From: a bacterium
GTDB lineage: Bacteria > Planctomycetota > Planctomycetia > Kolteriales > Kolteriaceae
Length of the DNA: 64,000 nucleotides
Direction: 5' to 3'
Assembly (NCBI GenBank): GCA_019748235.1
Contig: JAIEPU010000105.1
Location: forward strand, 1 to 64,000
The notes beneath the pieces were generated by a model. The model was not told where the DNA came from. It searched no databases and worked only from the letters and a program-made list of their open reading frames with translations. The stretch's first letter is position 1. The number at the start of each line of letters is the position of its first letter. Positions 1 through 8,237 of this stretch are shown here, piece after piece. The translations under genes and the position numbers were made by a program.

Positions 1-1
1 G

Positions 2-511
2 ACGTTTCGCGACGAGTTTCATCTCGTCGTCTCGTTCAACGCACTCCATTGGGTGACGGAACAGAGCGAGGCATTGACGGGCATTCGAAACGCGCTGAAG
101 CCAGGGGGCCGGGCTCAGCTTCGATTCGTTTCCGAGGGAACCCGACCGAGCCTGGAGGACATCATCGAAGAGACGCGGCAGGATGCGAAGTGGTCATCTT
201 ACTTTGCCGACTATCAAAAGCCGTTCGCTCACTTCACGCCGGACGAGTATCGGACTCTCGCGGAAACAGCCGGCCTGCGCGTCGTTCAGATCGACGTGGA
301 GGATGGGTCGTGGGACTTCAAGACGCGGGAAGGTTTCGAGGCGTTTGCGAATGCGACGTTCGTCGAATGGACGCAGCACATCCCGCGCGACCAGTGGCAC
401 CCCTTCATCACCGATGTGCTCGATCGCTATCAAAAGATCGCGGCCACGAACCCGTCTGAGTTGCACACCTTCAAGTTCTATCAGATGAACGTTTCGCTCG
501 AAAAGCCGTGA
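2..511 (+). CDS. Class I SAM-dependent methyltransferase, C-terminal part (5' truncated by window)
   Basis: The reading frame is open from base 2, so the ORF-track start at 53 (a GTG) is internal. The first visible residues, FHLVVSFNALHWV, match the motif IV region of class I methyltransferases of the trans-aconitate 2-methyltransferase / ubiE-like group, and a post-motif stretch LKPGGRAQLRF follows, typical of the strand after the catalytic loop. The SAM-binding glycine motif lies upstream of the window. The C-terminal half is a helical cap region rich in aromatic residues. By family it would methylate a small carboxylic acid or related metabolite in the cytoplasm; the substrate cannot be read from the sequence. 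It is convergent with the idi gene 12 bases downstream. Confidence 0.82.
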   Translation, partial: TFRDEFHLVVSFNALHWVTEQSEALTGIRNALKPGGRAQLRFVSEGTRPSLEDIIEETRQDAKWSSYFADYQKPFAHFTPDEYRTLAETAGLRVVQIDVEDGSWDFKTREGFEAFANATFVEWTQHIPRDQWHPFITDVLDRYQKIAATNPSELHTFKFYQMNVSLEKP

Positions 512-523
512 GGAATGACTCGC

Positions 524-1114
524 TTAACTCGCTGGTGACAGCTTCAATCCGGTGATCTCATAGAAGCGAGGGGTTCGGCGAAGGATGCCAACTTGCTCGA
601 CGCACCAATCGGACCAGTCCTTCGGCGAATGATCGACCATGCGGACAAACTCGTCCCAATCGATCCAGCGGACTGCCTCGACTTCATCAGGATCAGGACT
701 CGGCTCGGCATCGACGATCCCGACCAGGATTGGGCAGATCTCGTTCTCCATCACGCCGTCGCGGGTGAAGCAATAACGATAGGGGGCGACTTCCTCCAAC
801 AGGATCGGGTCGAGGGACAACTCGAGCCGAAGCCGGCGCCGGGCAGCATCGACGTTCGATTCATGGAGAGCCGGATGCCCGCAACAGGTGTTCGACCAGA
901 CGAGGGGCCAAGTCTTCTTTCGGGAACTCCGCTGTTGCAGCAGGAACTTCCGATCGCTTTTGCGAAAGATGTACGATGAAAACGCCCGGTGGAGCGGCGT
1001 GGTGCTTTGATGAATCGTGCTCTTCGGCGCGGTCCCGAGGACGTTGTTCTCATCATCGACGAGAACGACATGCTCCTCCCCCGCTCCGTCCACGCTCCCC
1101 GCTACGTTCCCCAT
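524..1114 (-). CDS. idi: Isopentenyl-diphosphate delta-isomerase, type I
   Basis: Interconverts isopentenyl and dimethylallyl diphosphate in isoprenoid synthesis. The Nudix-like fold shows the hallmark NTCCGHP segment carrying the catalytic cysteine and metal-binding histidine, and GVMENEICPI carrying the catalytic glutamate region. The trace HRAFSSYIF plus RSSRKKTWP also matches type I enzymes. I chose the ATG at 1114 (196 residues) rather than the ORF-track start at 1186: a strong GGGGGGAG Shine-Dalgarno lies just upstream, and the protein then begins about where E. coli Idi (182 aa) does. It fits with the HpnN-like RND exporter elsewhere in the window in suggesting isoprenoid/hopanoid lipid metabolism, but the genes are not adjacent. 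Confidence 0.92.
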   Translation of the reverse strand: MGNVAGSVDGAGEEHVVLVDDENNVLGTAPKSTIHQSTTPLHRAFSSYIFRKSDRKFLLQQRSSRKKTWPLVWSNTCCGHPALHESNVDAARRRLRLELSLDPILLEEVAPYRYCFTRDGVMENEICPILVGIVDAEPSPDPDEVEAVRWIDWDEFVRMVDHSPKDWSDWCVEQVGILRRTPRFYEITGLKLSPAS

Positions 1115-1267
1115 CCACCTCTCCCCCCATGAAACCTTCGCCACCCCTACGGTATCAAAGCCAGCCCGCGCGGGTAGAACGTGCAAAAGATGGTGGGCGT
1201 CCGGGAGGGGACGACTCTAAAATCGATGCTCCACCCCGAATGAACCGGTCTTTTAGGAAGTGATGCG

Positions 1268-1678
1268 ATGCAAGTTAGACATATGACACCGATCCTGAAT
1301 GTTTCTGATATGCGGCAAAGCTTCGATTGGTTCGCACGGCTCGGTTGGCAAAAGGGGTTTGAGTGGGGCCATCCCCCCACGTTCGGCAGCGTCTGTAACG
1401 GCCACTTCGAGATCTTCCTTTGTCTGGAAGGTCAAGGGGGCCGTGGGAAAGGGACGAACCAGACCACCTTCGGCGAGGAAGGGAGCCAAACAACTGACCA
1501 AGGGGTTTGGATGTCGATCTGGGTCGACGATGTCGACGCTGTCCATCAGCACTGCCTCGCCCACGAGATCGAAGTGACCTATCCTCCAACCGACATGCCC
1601 TGGAACGTCCGCGAAATGCACCTCCGCCACCCAGACGGCCATGTGTTTCGAATCAGCAAGGGGTTGGGGGAGGGCTAA
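1268..1678 (+). CDS. VOC superfamily protein (glyoxalase/bleomycin-resistance-like)
   Basis: A 136-residue protein with the beta-alpha-beta-beta-beta module of the vicinal oxygen chelate family: an N-terminal strand and helix (TPILNVSDMRQSFDWFARLGW) and a C-terminal LRHPDGHVFRISKG segment that corresponds to the usual metal-ligand/closing strand region. Family members act as glyoxalases, dioxygenases, isomerases or drug-sequestering proteins, and nothing here fixes the substrate. An AGGAAGTG ribosome-binding site precedes the ATG. It stands alone between idi and the AT-rich patch. Its base composition is like the bulk of the window, so it is probably native. Confidence 0.85.
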   Translation: MQVRHMTPILNVSDMRQSFDWFARLGWQKGFEWGHPPTFGSVCNGHFEIFLCLEGQGGRGKGTNQTTFGEEGSQTTDQGVWMSIWVDDVDAVHQHCLAHEIEVTYPPTDMPWNVREMHLRHPDGHVFRISKGLGEG

Positions 1679-1917
1679 GGCACATTCAACCAAGTGATTC
1701 TCGAGTTAATTGAAGCGACGTTTTATTTATAGATCGCCACGAGAAGGAAGGACCTTAAGATGAACTCGAGCAAAAGAAGTAACTTCACAGTCCCATCGGG
1801 GATACCTGTACAATCCCACATCAAATGAAGTAACATTGAGACCACTCGGCGATGTATTATACGGCCATCGTTAATGCAGATTGAATCGGAAGGAACAAAT
1901 GCAGCAAGGATGCCTTA
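1679..1917. other. Intergenic leader into AT-rich patch
   Basis: About 240 bases between the VOC gene and the PIN-like gene. Composition shifts from GC-rich to AT-rich here. No tRNA fragment or obvious attachment-site duplicate of the downstream tRNA-Val 3' end was seen by eye, and no credible ORF. Confidence 0.5.
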
Positions 1918-2487
1918 ATGAACTCTAATCCGGACATTCCCATCCTGCCCGTCGAAGATCGTTTGAGCATTTTACCCTATGTAAATCGTAAACATTTAGA
2001 GTTGTCTAATAAGTATTCACGATCAAAGAAGATCTATTTAGATACCAAATACTGGCTGATACTTCGCGACCATCGGCTTGGCCGCGCGAAAATTCCAGAA
2101 GCAGCAAAATTACATGACACATTAGTGCATGGATTATTAGAGAATAGATTTGTATGCCCAATAAGTGCAACTACTTGGCTTGAGATTTTATCACAAACAG
2201 ACCCGACAACCCTCAGAGAGAGCGCCAAACTTATCGATAACCTTTCACTCGGCCTTTCAATTATCGAAGAGCGACAGCGAATTTCGATTAAGATTAAACA
2301 CTTTCTGTATCATGGCTTATTCAAGATAGAACATTTGCATCCACTAGAATCTCTTGTCTGGACAAAAGTTGGATACATATTAGGTTTTACAACTCCAGTT
2401 AACGAGAAACTTTCGCGGGAATTGGACATTACACTGCAAAAAGATTCTTTGACTTTATGTGGTCGACGACGTTCATTGATTTTTTAA
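1918..2487 (+). pseudogene. PIN-like domain protein, N-terminal part of a frameshifted gene
   Basis: A 189-residue ORF that starts with a plausible PIN-like nuclease entry strand: KKIYLDTKYWLILRD, with the first acidic residue in LDTKYW, followed by PISATTWLEIL, which would carry the second acidic residue. The last dozen codons (SLTLCGRRRSLIF) look like out-of-frame translation. The natural continuation (RFFDFMWSTTFIDFL) is in the -1 frame and runs directly into the next ORF. The switch point appears to be the run of five A at about 2439-2443. PIN proteins are Mg-dependent ribonucleases, often toxins, but no antitoxin gene is next to it. The DNA is much more AT-rich than its neighbours, which suggests transfer. 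Confidence 0.62.
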
Positions 2488-3044
2488 CTCATGTTGGCGA
2501 CAGAATAGCATCGTTCCCGAGAAACTTGCAAGATGTATCCCCAACGCTTAATGCAGGTAAAATTGCACACATCAATGATTGCAGCTCATACAAAGAACTC
2601 TTCTTAGAGGAAATAGCAGGTATTTTAGACGTTTACTCTGAAACAATAGATAATATAATAGTAAGCGCCTACGAGAGCATCTTTCGCACAAAAGTAGCGA
2701 GTTCTCATCAGGTCGACGCCTTAAAAACCGTTAGAAATTATATATACAATTTATTTAAATTGAATAAAATCACTGGTCATTTGCCTTCGATCAATGTTAG
2801 TGCACGGCTTCATTCGGCTTGGCGATGGGACAAGAATAGGCGGTTCAAGAAGAACGACTTCCATGACTTTCACCATGCGACAGCAGCAATTCCGTATTGT
2901 GACGTATTCTTAACAGAGAGAAGTTTAAAGCATCTTTTAACTCAAGAATCTGTCGGACTTACCAGACTATTCAAATGCAAAGTGATCTCTGACCCAAAAG
3001 AAGCAATTTCCGTGATATCTGGGCTCGGCGTGGAATATCCGTAA
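2457..3044 (+). pseudogene. PIN-like domain protein, C-terminal part of the frameshifted gene
   Basis: A 195-residue ORF in the -1 frame relative to the preceding fragment and overlapping its end. Near its C-terminus it has NDFHDFHHATAAIPYCDVF followed by LTERSLKHLL. That is the usual last third of PIN-like domains, where a pair of acidic residues complete the metal site and a D/T-rich strand follows. The two ORFs together would give one protein of about 375 residues. The break could be a true inactivating deletion, a sequence error, or programmed slippage; a five-A run alone is a weak slippery site. There is no good ribosome-binding site before the ATG at 2457, so independent translation is unlikely. 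Confidence 0.62.
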
Positions 3045-3179
3045 CTGAAAACAATTTCCCCAAGACCGATATTACCAATCAATTTGAGCGGAGCGAGACG
3101 AACAAACACGGATGAGTTGAACCGCCGAGAGCGGAGCAGAAATCACATCGCGAAGGAGCGAAATGAATGAATTAAAAAA

Positions 3180-3254
3180 TGGGCGATACTGGACTCGAAC
3201 CAGTGAACCCCCACGATGTCAACGTGGTGCTCTAACCAACTGAGCTAATCGCCC
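3180..3254 (-). tRNA. tRNA-Val (anticodon GAC)
   Basis: On the minus strand the acceptor arms GGGCGAT and ATCGCCC pair, with discriminator A. The D arm is GCTC/GAGC. The anticodon stem CCACG/CGTGG encloses loop TTGACAT, giving anticodon GAC. The T arm is ACTGG-TTCGAGT-CCAGT. CCA is not encoded, and a run of T follows the 3' end, serving as a possible terminator. The 3' end faces the AT-rich PIN-like gene, the usual side for island integration, but no att duplicate was found. Confidence 0.95.
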
Positions 3255-3886
3255 GACCCTTGCAACGTAAGGGCTTCTGGGTATCGCGTCAAGGGTGGGC
3301 CGGAAGGTTGCCGGTTCCTGGACGCGGTTTCGGCCGGTCTTCTCCCCCCTTTCGTGAAACAACTCCCAGCCACCCAAGTACTTCGTGTGGACGACACGAC
3401 CCGCACCGCAGATAATGAGTTCACCCGAAAGACCATCATTTTCTTTCTCGAAACGATTGGGTGATGGCCTTCGGGTGACGGATTCGCGATACTAGCGGGG
3501 TCCTTTTTTCGGCTCTCGTGCGGCCATCTGCTCCGCGATGCTCTCGGCTCGGCGGATGGAACAGAAGGCGTGTGCACGAGTTACCGCAAGCAAGCATCGC
3601 CCAGTTTTCTTTTCGGTCCTTCGACCTGACCGATCATGGATCAGATCGGCCGTGGGACAATGTTGTTCGCAAGCTGCTGGCATACAGTGAGTTAGCTGGT
3701 TACCATCGGACATCCCACGGGAGATGACGGGTCATCAGCAAAGAGTGCCGAGCGGGCGGCCGGCTCTGTAAAGAGTCTGACCGGCCCTGGCGGGTTCGCG
3801 TGGGCTTTGGGTCCCCGGCGAGTGAATTGAACCGGAAAGTGGCGGAGCCTGACCGATCAGGCATCGCGACTTCAAGCTTTTAGCGT
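3255..3886. other. Intergenic region without a credible gene
   Basis: About 630 bases between tRNA-Val and the DoxX-like gene. The short ORFs on both strands have compositionally odd, Ser/Arg-rich translations and no convincing start signals. It presumably holds the promoters of the tRNA (reading left) and of the DoxX-like gene (reading right), but I could not pick a convincing -35/-10 pair. Confidence 0.5.
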
Positions 3887-4909
3887 ATGGAGGTCCCCCT
3901 GGCTGCCGTTCACAACCAGATCAATCCGATCACCAAGCTGTTCATGATTCTCCTGCGGATCGCAATCGGCTGGCACCTCCTCTACGAGGGTTACACCAAG
4001 ATTAACTCGACGATCGAGGGGAAGAAGCCTTTCTCGGCCGAGATGTATCTTCGAAATTCGACCGGCCCGCTTCGCTTCTATTTCCGTGGACTGGTGGACG
4101 ACAATCACGGCGTCGGCTTTTTGAATGCCGAGGTCGTCGGTCCGAAGTGGGACGAATACGTCAACGCGGAAGCATCGAAGCTCGGACTTTCGCAAGAGAG
4201 TAAGAAGCGGGTCGAGGATGTCGTCGCGACGAACAAGGACCTCTTGAAGAAGTACCTCGACGAGAAGTCCAAGGAGATCGATCGATACGAGGAAGATATC
4301 CAGGCGTTTGAAGATCAGGAACAGCGCCCGCTCGAGGGGTATGGCAAGCTCGCCGAGGGTCAGCTTCTTCGCCCTGCTCTGCCGAAGTTTGAATGGGACG
4401 CCCACAAGAAGGCGCAGCAGGCTCTCGACAAGAAGCGAATGGAGCTGACGGCTCCGGTGATGAAGTGGTCGGACGAGATCGTGGCGGCGGTAAAGACGGA
4501 AGCGTCGGGCAAGCCCGATCCGAAGACTGCCTCGGCCGCGACGCCGACGGTGCCGGGGATCGAGTGGCGGCCGCAACTTCGCGAAATCAATTTGACCACG
4601 ATGTATGGCCTGACCATCATCGGCGCTCTCATGATCGTAGGACTGTTTACGCGGACCGCGTGTCTGGCGGGGGCCGCGCTGTTGACGCTCTTTTACTTGT
4701 CGATGCCCCCCTGGCCCGGCCTAGACCCGGCTCCGATCGCGGAAGGGTCCTACCTGATCGTCAATAAGAACCTCGTCGAGATCATCGCCATGCTGATGAT
4801 GGCGACGTCGCCGGTCGGCGTGTGGGGGGGACTCGATTCGTTGATTCGGGGGTTGATCACTCGCCCGCTCTTCGGCGTCGGCAAGAAGGAAGTCCTCACG
4901 CTCGAATAA
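3887..4909 (+). CDS. DoxX-like integral membrane protein with large soluble insert
   Basis: A 340-residue protein. An N-terminal hydrophobic segment (LFMILLRIAIGWHLLYEGYTKI, about residues 19-40) resembles the first helix of DoxX/TQO-small-subunit proteins. Two or three more helices lie at about 235-270 and 292-315. Between them is a roughly 170-residue charged, probably coiled-coil insert rich in Lys and Glu, which ordinary DoxX proteins lack. DoxX relatives are linked to quinone or thiosulfate redox chemistry, but the role here is unknown. It lies just upstream of two Gfo/Idh genes and may share a transcript with them. The start is uncertain: the ATG at 3887 has no Shine-Dalgarno, and a GGAGG lies inside the first codons ahead of an in-frame CTG. 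Confidence 0.75.
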   Translation: MEVPLAAVHNQINPITKLFMILLRIAIGWHLLYEGYTKINSTIEGKKPFSAEMYLRNSTGPLRFYFRGLVDDNHGVGFLNAEVVGPKWDEYVNAEASKLGLSQESKKRVEDVVATNKDLLKKYLDEKSKEIDRYEEDIQAFEDQEQRPLEGYGKLAEGQLLRPALPKFEWDAHKKAQQALDKKRMELTAPVMKWSDEIVAAVKTEASGKPDPKTASAATPTVPGIEWRPQLREINLTTMYGLTIIGALMIVGLFTRTACLAGAALLTLFYLSMPPWPGLDPAPIAEGSYLIVNKNLVEIIAMLMMATSPVGVWGGLDSLIRGLITRPLFGVGKKEVLTLE

Positions 4910-4916
4910 GCCCGAG

Positions 4917-4938
4917 AGCTTCTCCGCATGGAGAGGCT
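4917..4938 (+). terminator. Short hairpin after the DoxX-like gene
   Basis: AGCTTCTCC and GGAGAGGCT form a nine-pair stem (one T-G wobble) with a GCAT loop, followed by TTTCCTT. It begins seven bases after the stop codon. It could be a weak terminator or a transcript-stabilising hairpin before the Gfo/Idh pair. Confidence 0.5.
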
Positions 4939-5033
4939 TTCCTTGGAATGAGCATTCGACCGGTCGGGTTGCTCATCGAATGGCAATCGAACAGATGTGT
5001 CGCGAACGGCCATGAAGTCGCGAAAGGGAAGAG

Positions 5034-6572
5034 ATGGCAGTATCACGAGAGCGTTTCGAGCGAGAAAAGCGAAATCTGTCACGCTTACTGTCGTTCAACC
5101 GCCGCGATTTCATGCGAGCGAGCGTGGCTGTCCCCGCGATGGGGGCGGTCTACTTCGGCTATCGTGAGCTGAAGGGAAGCCCGGTGCGAGCGGGCATCGT
5201 CGGAACGGGCAACGAAGGTTGTCAGGCGATGATCGATCAGAGCCCGCCGGGGTATCTAGAATATGTCGCCTATCACGACATTCGCCCTTCGCAGATCGCC
5301 CGCGGTCGTCGCGCTTTCCAAACGCTGTACGGTCAGACGGCGGGGAACAAGGTCAAGTTCTACGACAAGTACAGCGAAATGCTGGCCGATCCGAACATCG
5401 AGGTCATCGTCATCGCGACGCCCCTCTGGACCCATGCTAAGCTTGCGGTGGAAGCACTAAAGGCGGGGAAGCACGTCTTCTGTGAAAAGCTGATGGCTCA
5501 CAACATCACCGATGCTAAGGCGATGGTGCGAGCGGCCGACAACGCGGGGAAGCTGCTCGGCATCGGGCATCAACGACATTACAGCACCCTCTATGCCGAT
5601 GCGGTGAAGAACATCGACCAGGGGGTGATCGGCGAAGTGAAATACATTCGCGCGTTTTGGCATCGAAACAATGCCCTGACCGATCCCGTCACGGGCGAGA
5701 TCCGCGATTCGTGGAAGCCCGCGATCCCGGCCGATGACGAGGCGATCCGTAGCGTGGTCAAAGAGTACGGCTACGACAGCCTGGAACAGCTCATTCGCTG
5801 GCGACTGTATGACCGGACTGGCGGAGGATTGATGGCGGAACTCGGAAGCCATCAGCTTGATGCATGCAGCATCTTCCTGGGGCACGTGCATCCGGTCTCG
5901 GTGAGCGGCATGGGTGGGATCAACTTCTACAAGGATGATCGTGAGGCTTACGATCACGTCTATTGCACGTTCGAGTTCCCAAGCGGACAAGTCGTGACGT
6001 ATTCCTCCATCAACACCAACCAACTCGAAGGCTATGGTGAAGTGGTGATGGGAACTCGCGGCACGATGATGGTCCTCAACGAGCGCGACGTGTCGCTTTA
6101 CACCGAGCTTGATCCGAAGAAGCGCGAGCGAGATCAGGCGAAGGCAGCCGCCGAAGCGGGTAAGAGTGGCGGTGAGCCAGACGCGACGAACAAGCAGATC
6201 AAGGAAACCGTGAAGCTTCCCAAGCCGGGCGAAGCGACGATGTACTCTGCCGCGAGCCTGGGTGCCGCCGCCGCAGCCGCCGCCAAATCAAGCGAAGTCG
6301 TCAGTCGTGGTTACAAGGAAGAGCTCGAGCACTTCGCGTATTGCATTCGCCATCCGGGCGAAGGACAGAAGCCTCGCTGTGATGGGCGAGTCGGTTTGGC
6401 CGACGCAGTGATGGCACTCGCCGCGAATGTGGCGATCAAGGGGAATACTCGGATCGAGTTCAAAGATAGCTGGTACGATCCCGCGAGCCCAGACGTTCCC
6501 GATCCGGTGCCGGCGGACAAGTCACTGGCTCGGTCGGTCCCGGTACGGCGTCGACGAGTAAGCGTGTCGTAA
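5034..6572 (+). CDS. Gfo/Idh/MocA family oxidoreductase with Tat-type leader
   Basis: NAD(P)-dependent oxidoreductase family acting mostly on sugars and inositols. The N-terminus has a twin-arginine leader pattern, NRRDFMRASVAVPAMGA (about residues 22-38), suggesting export in folded form. The Rossmann glycine motif AGIVGTGNEG follows at about residue 55, and the family's EKP motif appears as EKLMAH near residue 147. A substrate-domain segment RTGGGLMAELGSHQLDA carries the expected histidine. At about 400-418 there is an alanine-rich low-complexity insert. At 512 residues it is longer than the usual 350-450. A good AAGGGAAGAG ribosome-binding site precedes the ATG. The next gene is a close paralogue, so this is a tandem duplication; the substrate is not deducible. 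Confidence 0.88.
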   Translation: MAVSRERFEREKRNLSRLLSFNRRDFMRASVAVPAMGAVYFGYRELKGSPVRAGIVGTGNEGCQAMIDQSPPGYLEYVAYHDIRPSQIARGRRAFQTLYGQTAGNKVKFYDKYSEMLADPNIEVIVIATPLWTHAKLAVEALKAGKHVFCEKLMAHNITDAKAMVRAADNAGKLLGIGHQRHYSTLYADAVKNIDQGVIGEVKYIRAFWHRNNALTDPVTGEIRDSWKPAIPADDEAIRSVVKEYGYDSLEQLIRWRLYDRTGGGLMAELGSHQLDACSIFLGHVHPVSVSGMGGINFYKDDREAYDHVYCTFEFPSGQVVTYSSINTNQLEGYGEVVMGTRGTMMVLNERDVSLYTELDPKKRERDQAKAAAEAGKSGGEPDATNKQIKETVKLPKPGEATMYSAASLGAAAAAAAKSSEVVSRGYKEELEHFAYCIRHPGEGQKPRCDGRVGLADAVMALAANVAIKGNTRIEFKDSWYDPASPDVPDPVPADKSLARSVPVRRRRVSVS

Positions 6573-6626
6573 CGACTCGCGGCAAAATCCGAATAAAGCA
6601 CGAATCAACTTCCACGGGGAAGAGGC

Positions 6627-8147
6627 ATGAATCTCGACAGCAAGCAGACAGAGATCGGCAAGCAGAACTTCCTGACGGCGCTCGGCTCGCTGCAAGGAGA
6701 CTTTCTCCGTGGGGCACTCACCGCACCGGCCGTCGGACCGTACTTTTTCGAATACGGCACCATCGACAAGCCAGTGAAGGCAGGCATCGTCGGGACGGGG
6801 AACGAAGGTTGCCAGGCGATGATCGAGCAGAGCTCGCCGGCTTACCTCGAATTCATCGGTTATCACGACATCCGTCCAAGCCAGATCGCCCGCGGTCGTC
6901 GGACGTTCCAAAAGATTTATGGCACCGAGGAGGGAGACAAGGTCAAGTTCCACGAGAAGTGGGAGGATATGCTTGCCGATAAGGACATCGAAGCAATCGT
7001 CATCGCTACCCCGCTTTGGACTCACAAGAAGTTCGCGATTGAAGCGATGGAAGCGGGCAAGCACGTCCTCTGTGAAAAGCTGATGGCCCACAGCATTGCC
7101 GAGTGCAAGGAAATGGTCCGCACGAGTGAAAAGACAGGCAAGATTCTTTCGATCGGCCATCAACGACATTACAGCCCGCTCTATCAGCTCGCGCTCAAGG
7201 TTGTCGAATCAGGCGTGCTCGGCGACATCCGCCACGTCCGCGCTCTTTGGCATCGAAACAACACGTGGACGCTCTCGAACCCACACCGACCGGACCAGCC
7301 GACCATGGCCGCTCCTGACTTTGGTGTCTCGGGCGATAGCTGGTGTCCCATCGTTCCGACGGAAGACAACAGTGTGAACGCTTCCGCTTTTGGTTATAAG
7401 TCGCCTGAGGAACTGGTGCGCTGGCGGCTGTATGACCGGACAGGCGGCGGTTTGATGGCGGAACTAGGAAGCCATCAGCTCGACGCGTGCTCGCTCTTCC
7501 TCGGCAAAGTCCATCCGCTTCGGCTTCTCGCCACCGGCGGTAAATTCTTCTTCGAAGACAATCGCGAGTGCGAGGATCACGTCTACTGCATGTATCAGAT
7601 GCCGGGAGGAGTGACGCTCACTTACTCCACAATCAACACGAATACCCAAGAGGGCTATGGCGAAGTCGTGATGGGAACGCGCGGCACGCTCTGTGTGATG
7701 AATGAACGGGACGTCATGCTCTTCAAAGAACGAGAACCTGGCGACACGACCATCCCGGAAGAGACGTACATCACTGTTGTTACTGATCCGAAGGGGGGCA
7801 AGCCGGTGTTAAAGAGTACGACCAGCACCGCCCTGACGGCAGAGGCAGGACTCGCCAAGACGGCATACGAGCGCAGTGTTTACTTCGTACCGAAGGGGGC
7901 AACCGCACCCACCGTGAATAGGGGCTATTTCACCGAGATCGAAGCGTTCGCTTTCGCGATTCGCAATCCTGATTCGTACAAGGTCCGCTGCACCGGACAG
8001 GTGGCCTTGGCGGACGCAGTCATGGCACTCTCAGCGAATGTCTCGATGCGATCGAAGCGGCCGATCGAGTTCAAGGATAGCTGGTACGATCCAGCCTCTG
8101 AGGACGCTCCCGAAACCGCGCCGGCGAGCGTCGTTAAGAACGCTTGA
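6627..8147 (+). CDS. Gfo/Idh/MocA family oxidoreductase, tandem paralogue
   Basis: A 506-residue paralogue of the preceding gene, 54 bases downstream with a GGGGAAGAGG ribosome-binding site. The two share long identical blocks, for example AGIVGTGNEGCQAMI, HDIRPSQIARGRR and EKLMAH. The Rossmann motif starts near residue 52 and the substrate-domain segment RTGGGLMAELGSHQLDA is intact. The leader region aligns with that of the first copy, but the RR of NRRDFMRA is replaced by QG (LQGDFLRG), so the Tat signal appears lost and this copy may stay in the cytoplasm. The two probably act on related substrates or as a heteromer; this is inference from the tandem layout. Confidence 0.88.
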   Translation: MNLDSKQTEIGKQNFLTALGSLQGDFLRGALTAPAVGPYFFEYGTIDKPVKAGIVGTGNEGCQAMIEQSSPAYLEFIGYHDIRPSQIARGRRTFQKIYGTEEGDKVKFHEKWEDMLADKDIEAIVIATPLWTHKKFAIEAMEAGKHVLCEKLMAHSIAECKEMVRTSEKTGKILSIGHQRHYSPLYQLALKVVESGVLGDIRHVRALWHRNNTWTLSNPHRPDQPTMAAPDFGVSGDSWCPIVPTEDNSVNASAFGYKSPEELVRWRLYDRTGGGLMAELGSHQLDACSLFLGKVHPLRLLATGGKFFFEDNRECEDHVYCMYQMPGGVTLTYSTINTNTQEGYGEVVMGTRGTLCVMNERDVMLFKEREPGDTTIPEETYITVVTDPKGGKPVLKSTTSTALTAEAGLAKTAYERSVYFVPKGATAPTVNRGYFTEIEAFAFAIRNPDSYKVRCTGQVALADAVMALSANVSMRSKRPIEFKDSWYDPASEDAPETAPASVVKNA

Positions 8148-8237
8148 CATCTGAGGCTCGTGTTCGATCCATGAGTCCGTCGTCGTTCGATCAAGCCGCT
8201 TGATGCGATGACCACTGAGTCGATTTTCGACTGGCCA

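Noticed and set aside
2435-2460. Programmed -1 frameshift in the PIN-like gene
   Set aside because: The site is a five-A run with a poor P-site re-pairing (CAA to GCA) and no clear downstream stimulatory structure; mutation or sequence error is simpler.
1918-3250. Integrated island bounded by tRNA-Val and an att duplicate
   Set aside because: Composition and tRNA position fit, but no copy of the tRNA 3' end was found near 1700-1920 and no integrase is present, so only a weak inference is kept.
3245-3713. Two minus-strand ORFs (110 and 73 residues) after tRNA-Val
   Set aside because: One overlaps the tRNA, both have low-complexity Arg/Ser/Pro composition and no ribosome-binding site.
3872-4576. 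234-residue minus-strand ORF over the DoxX-like gene
   Set aside because: Arg/Leu-rich antisense shadow without a start signal.
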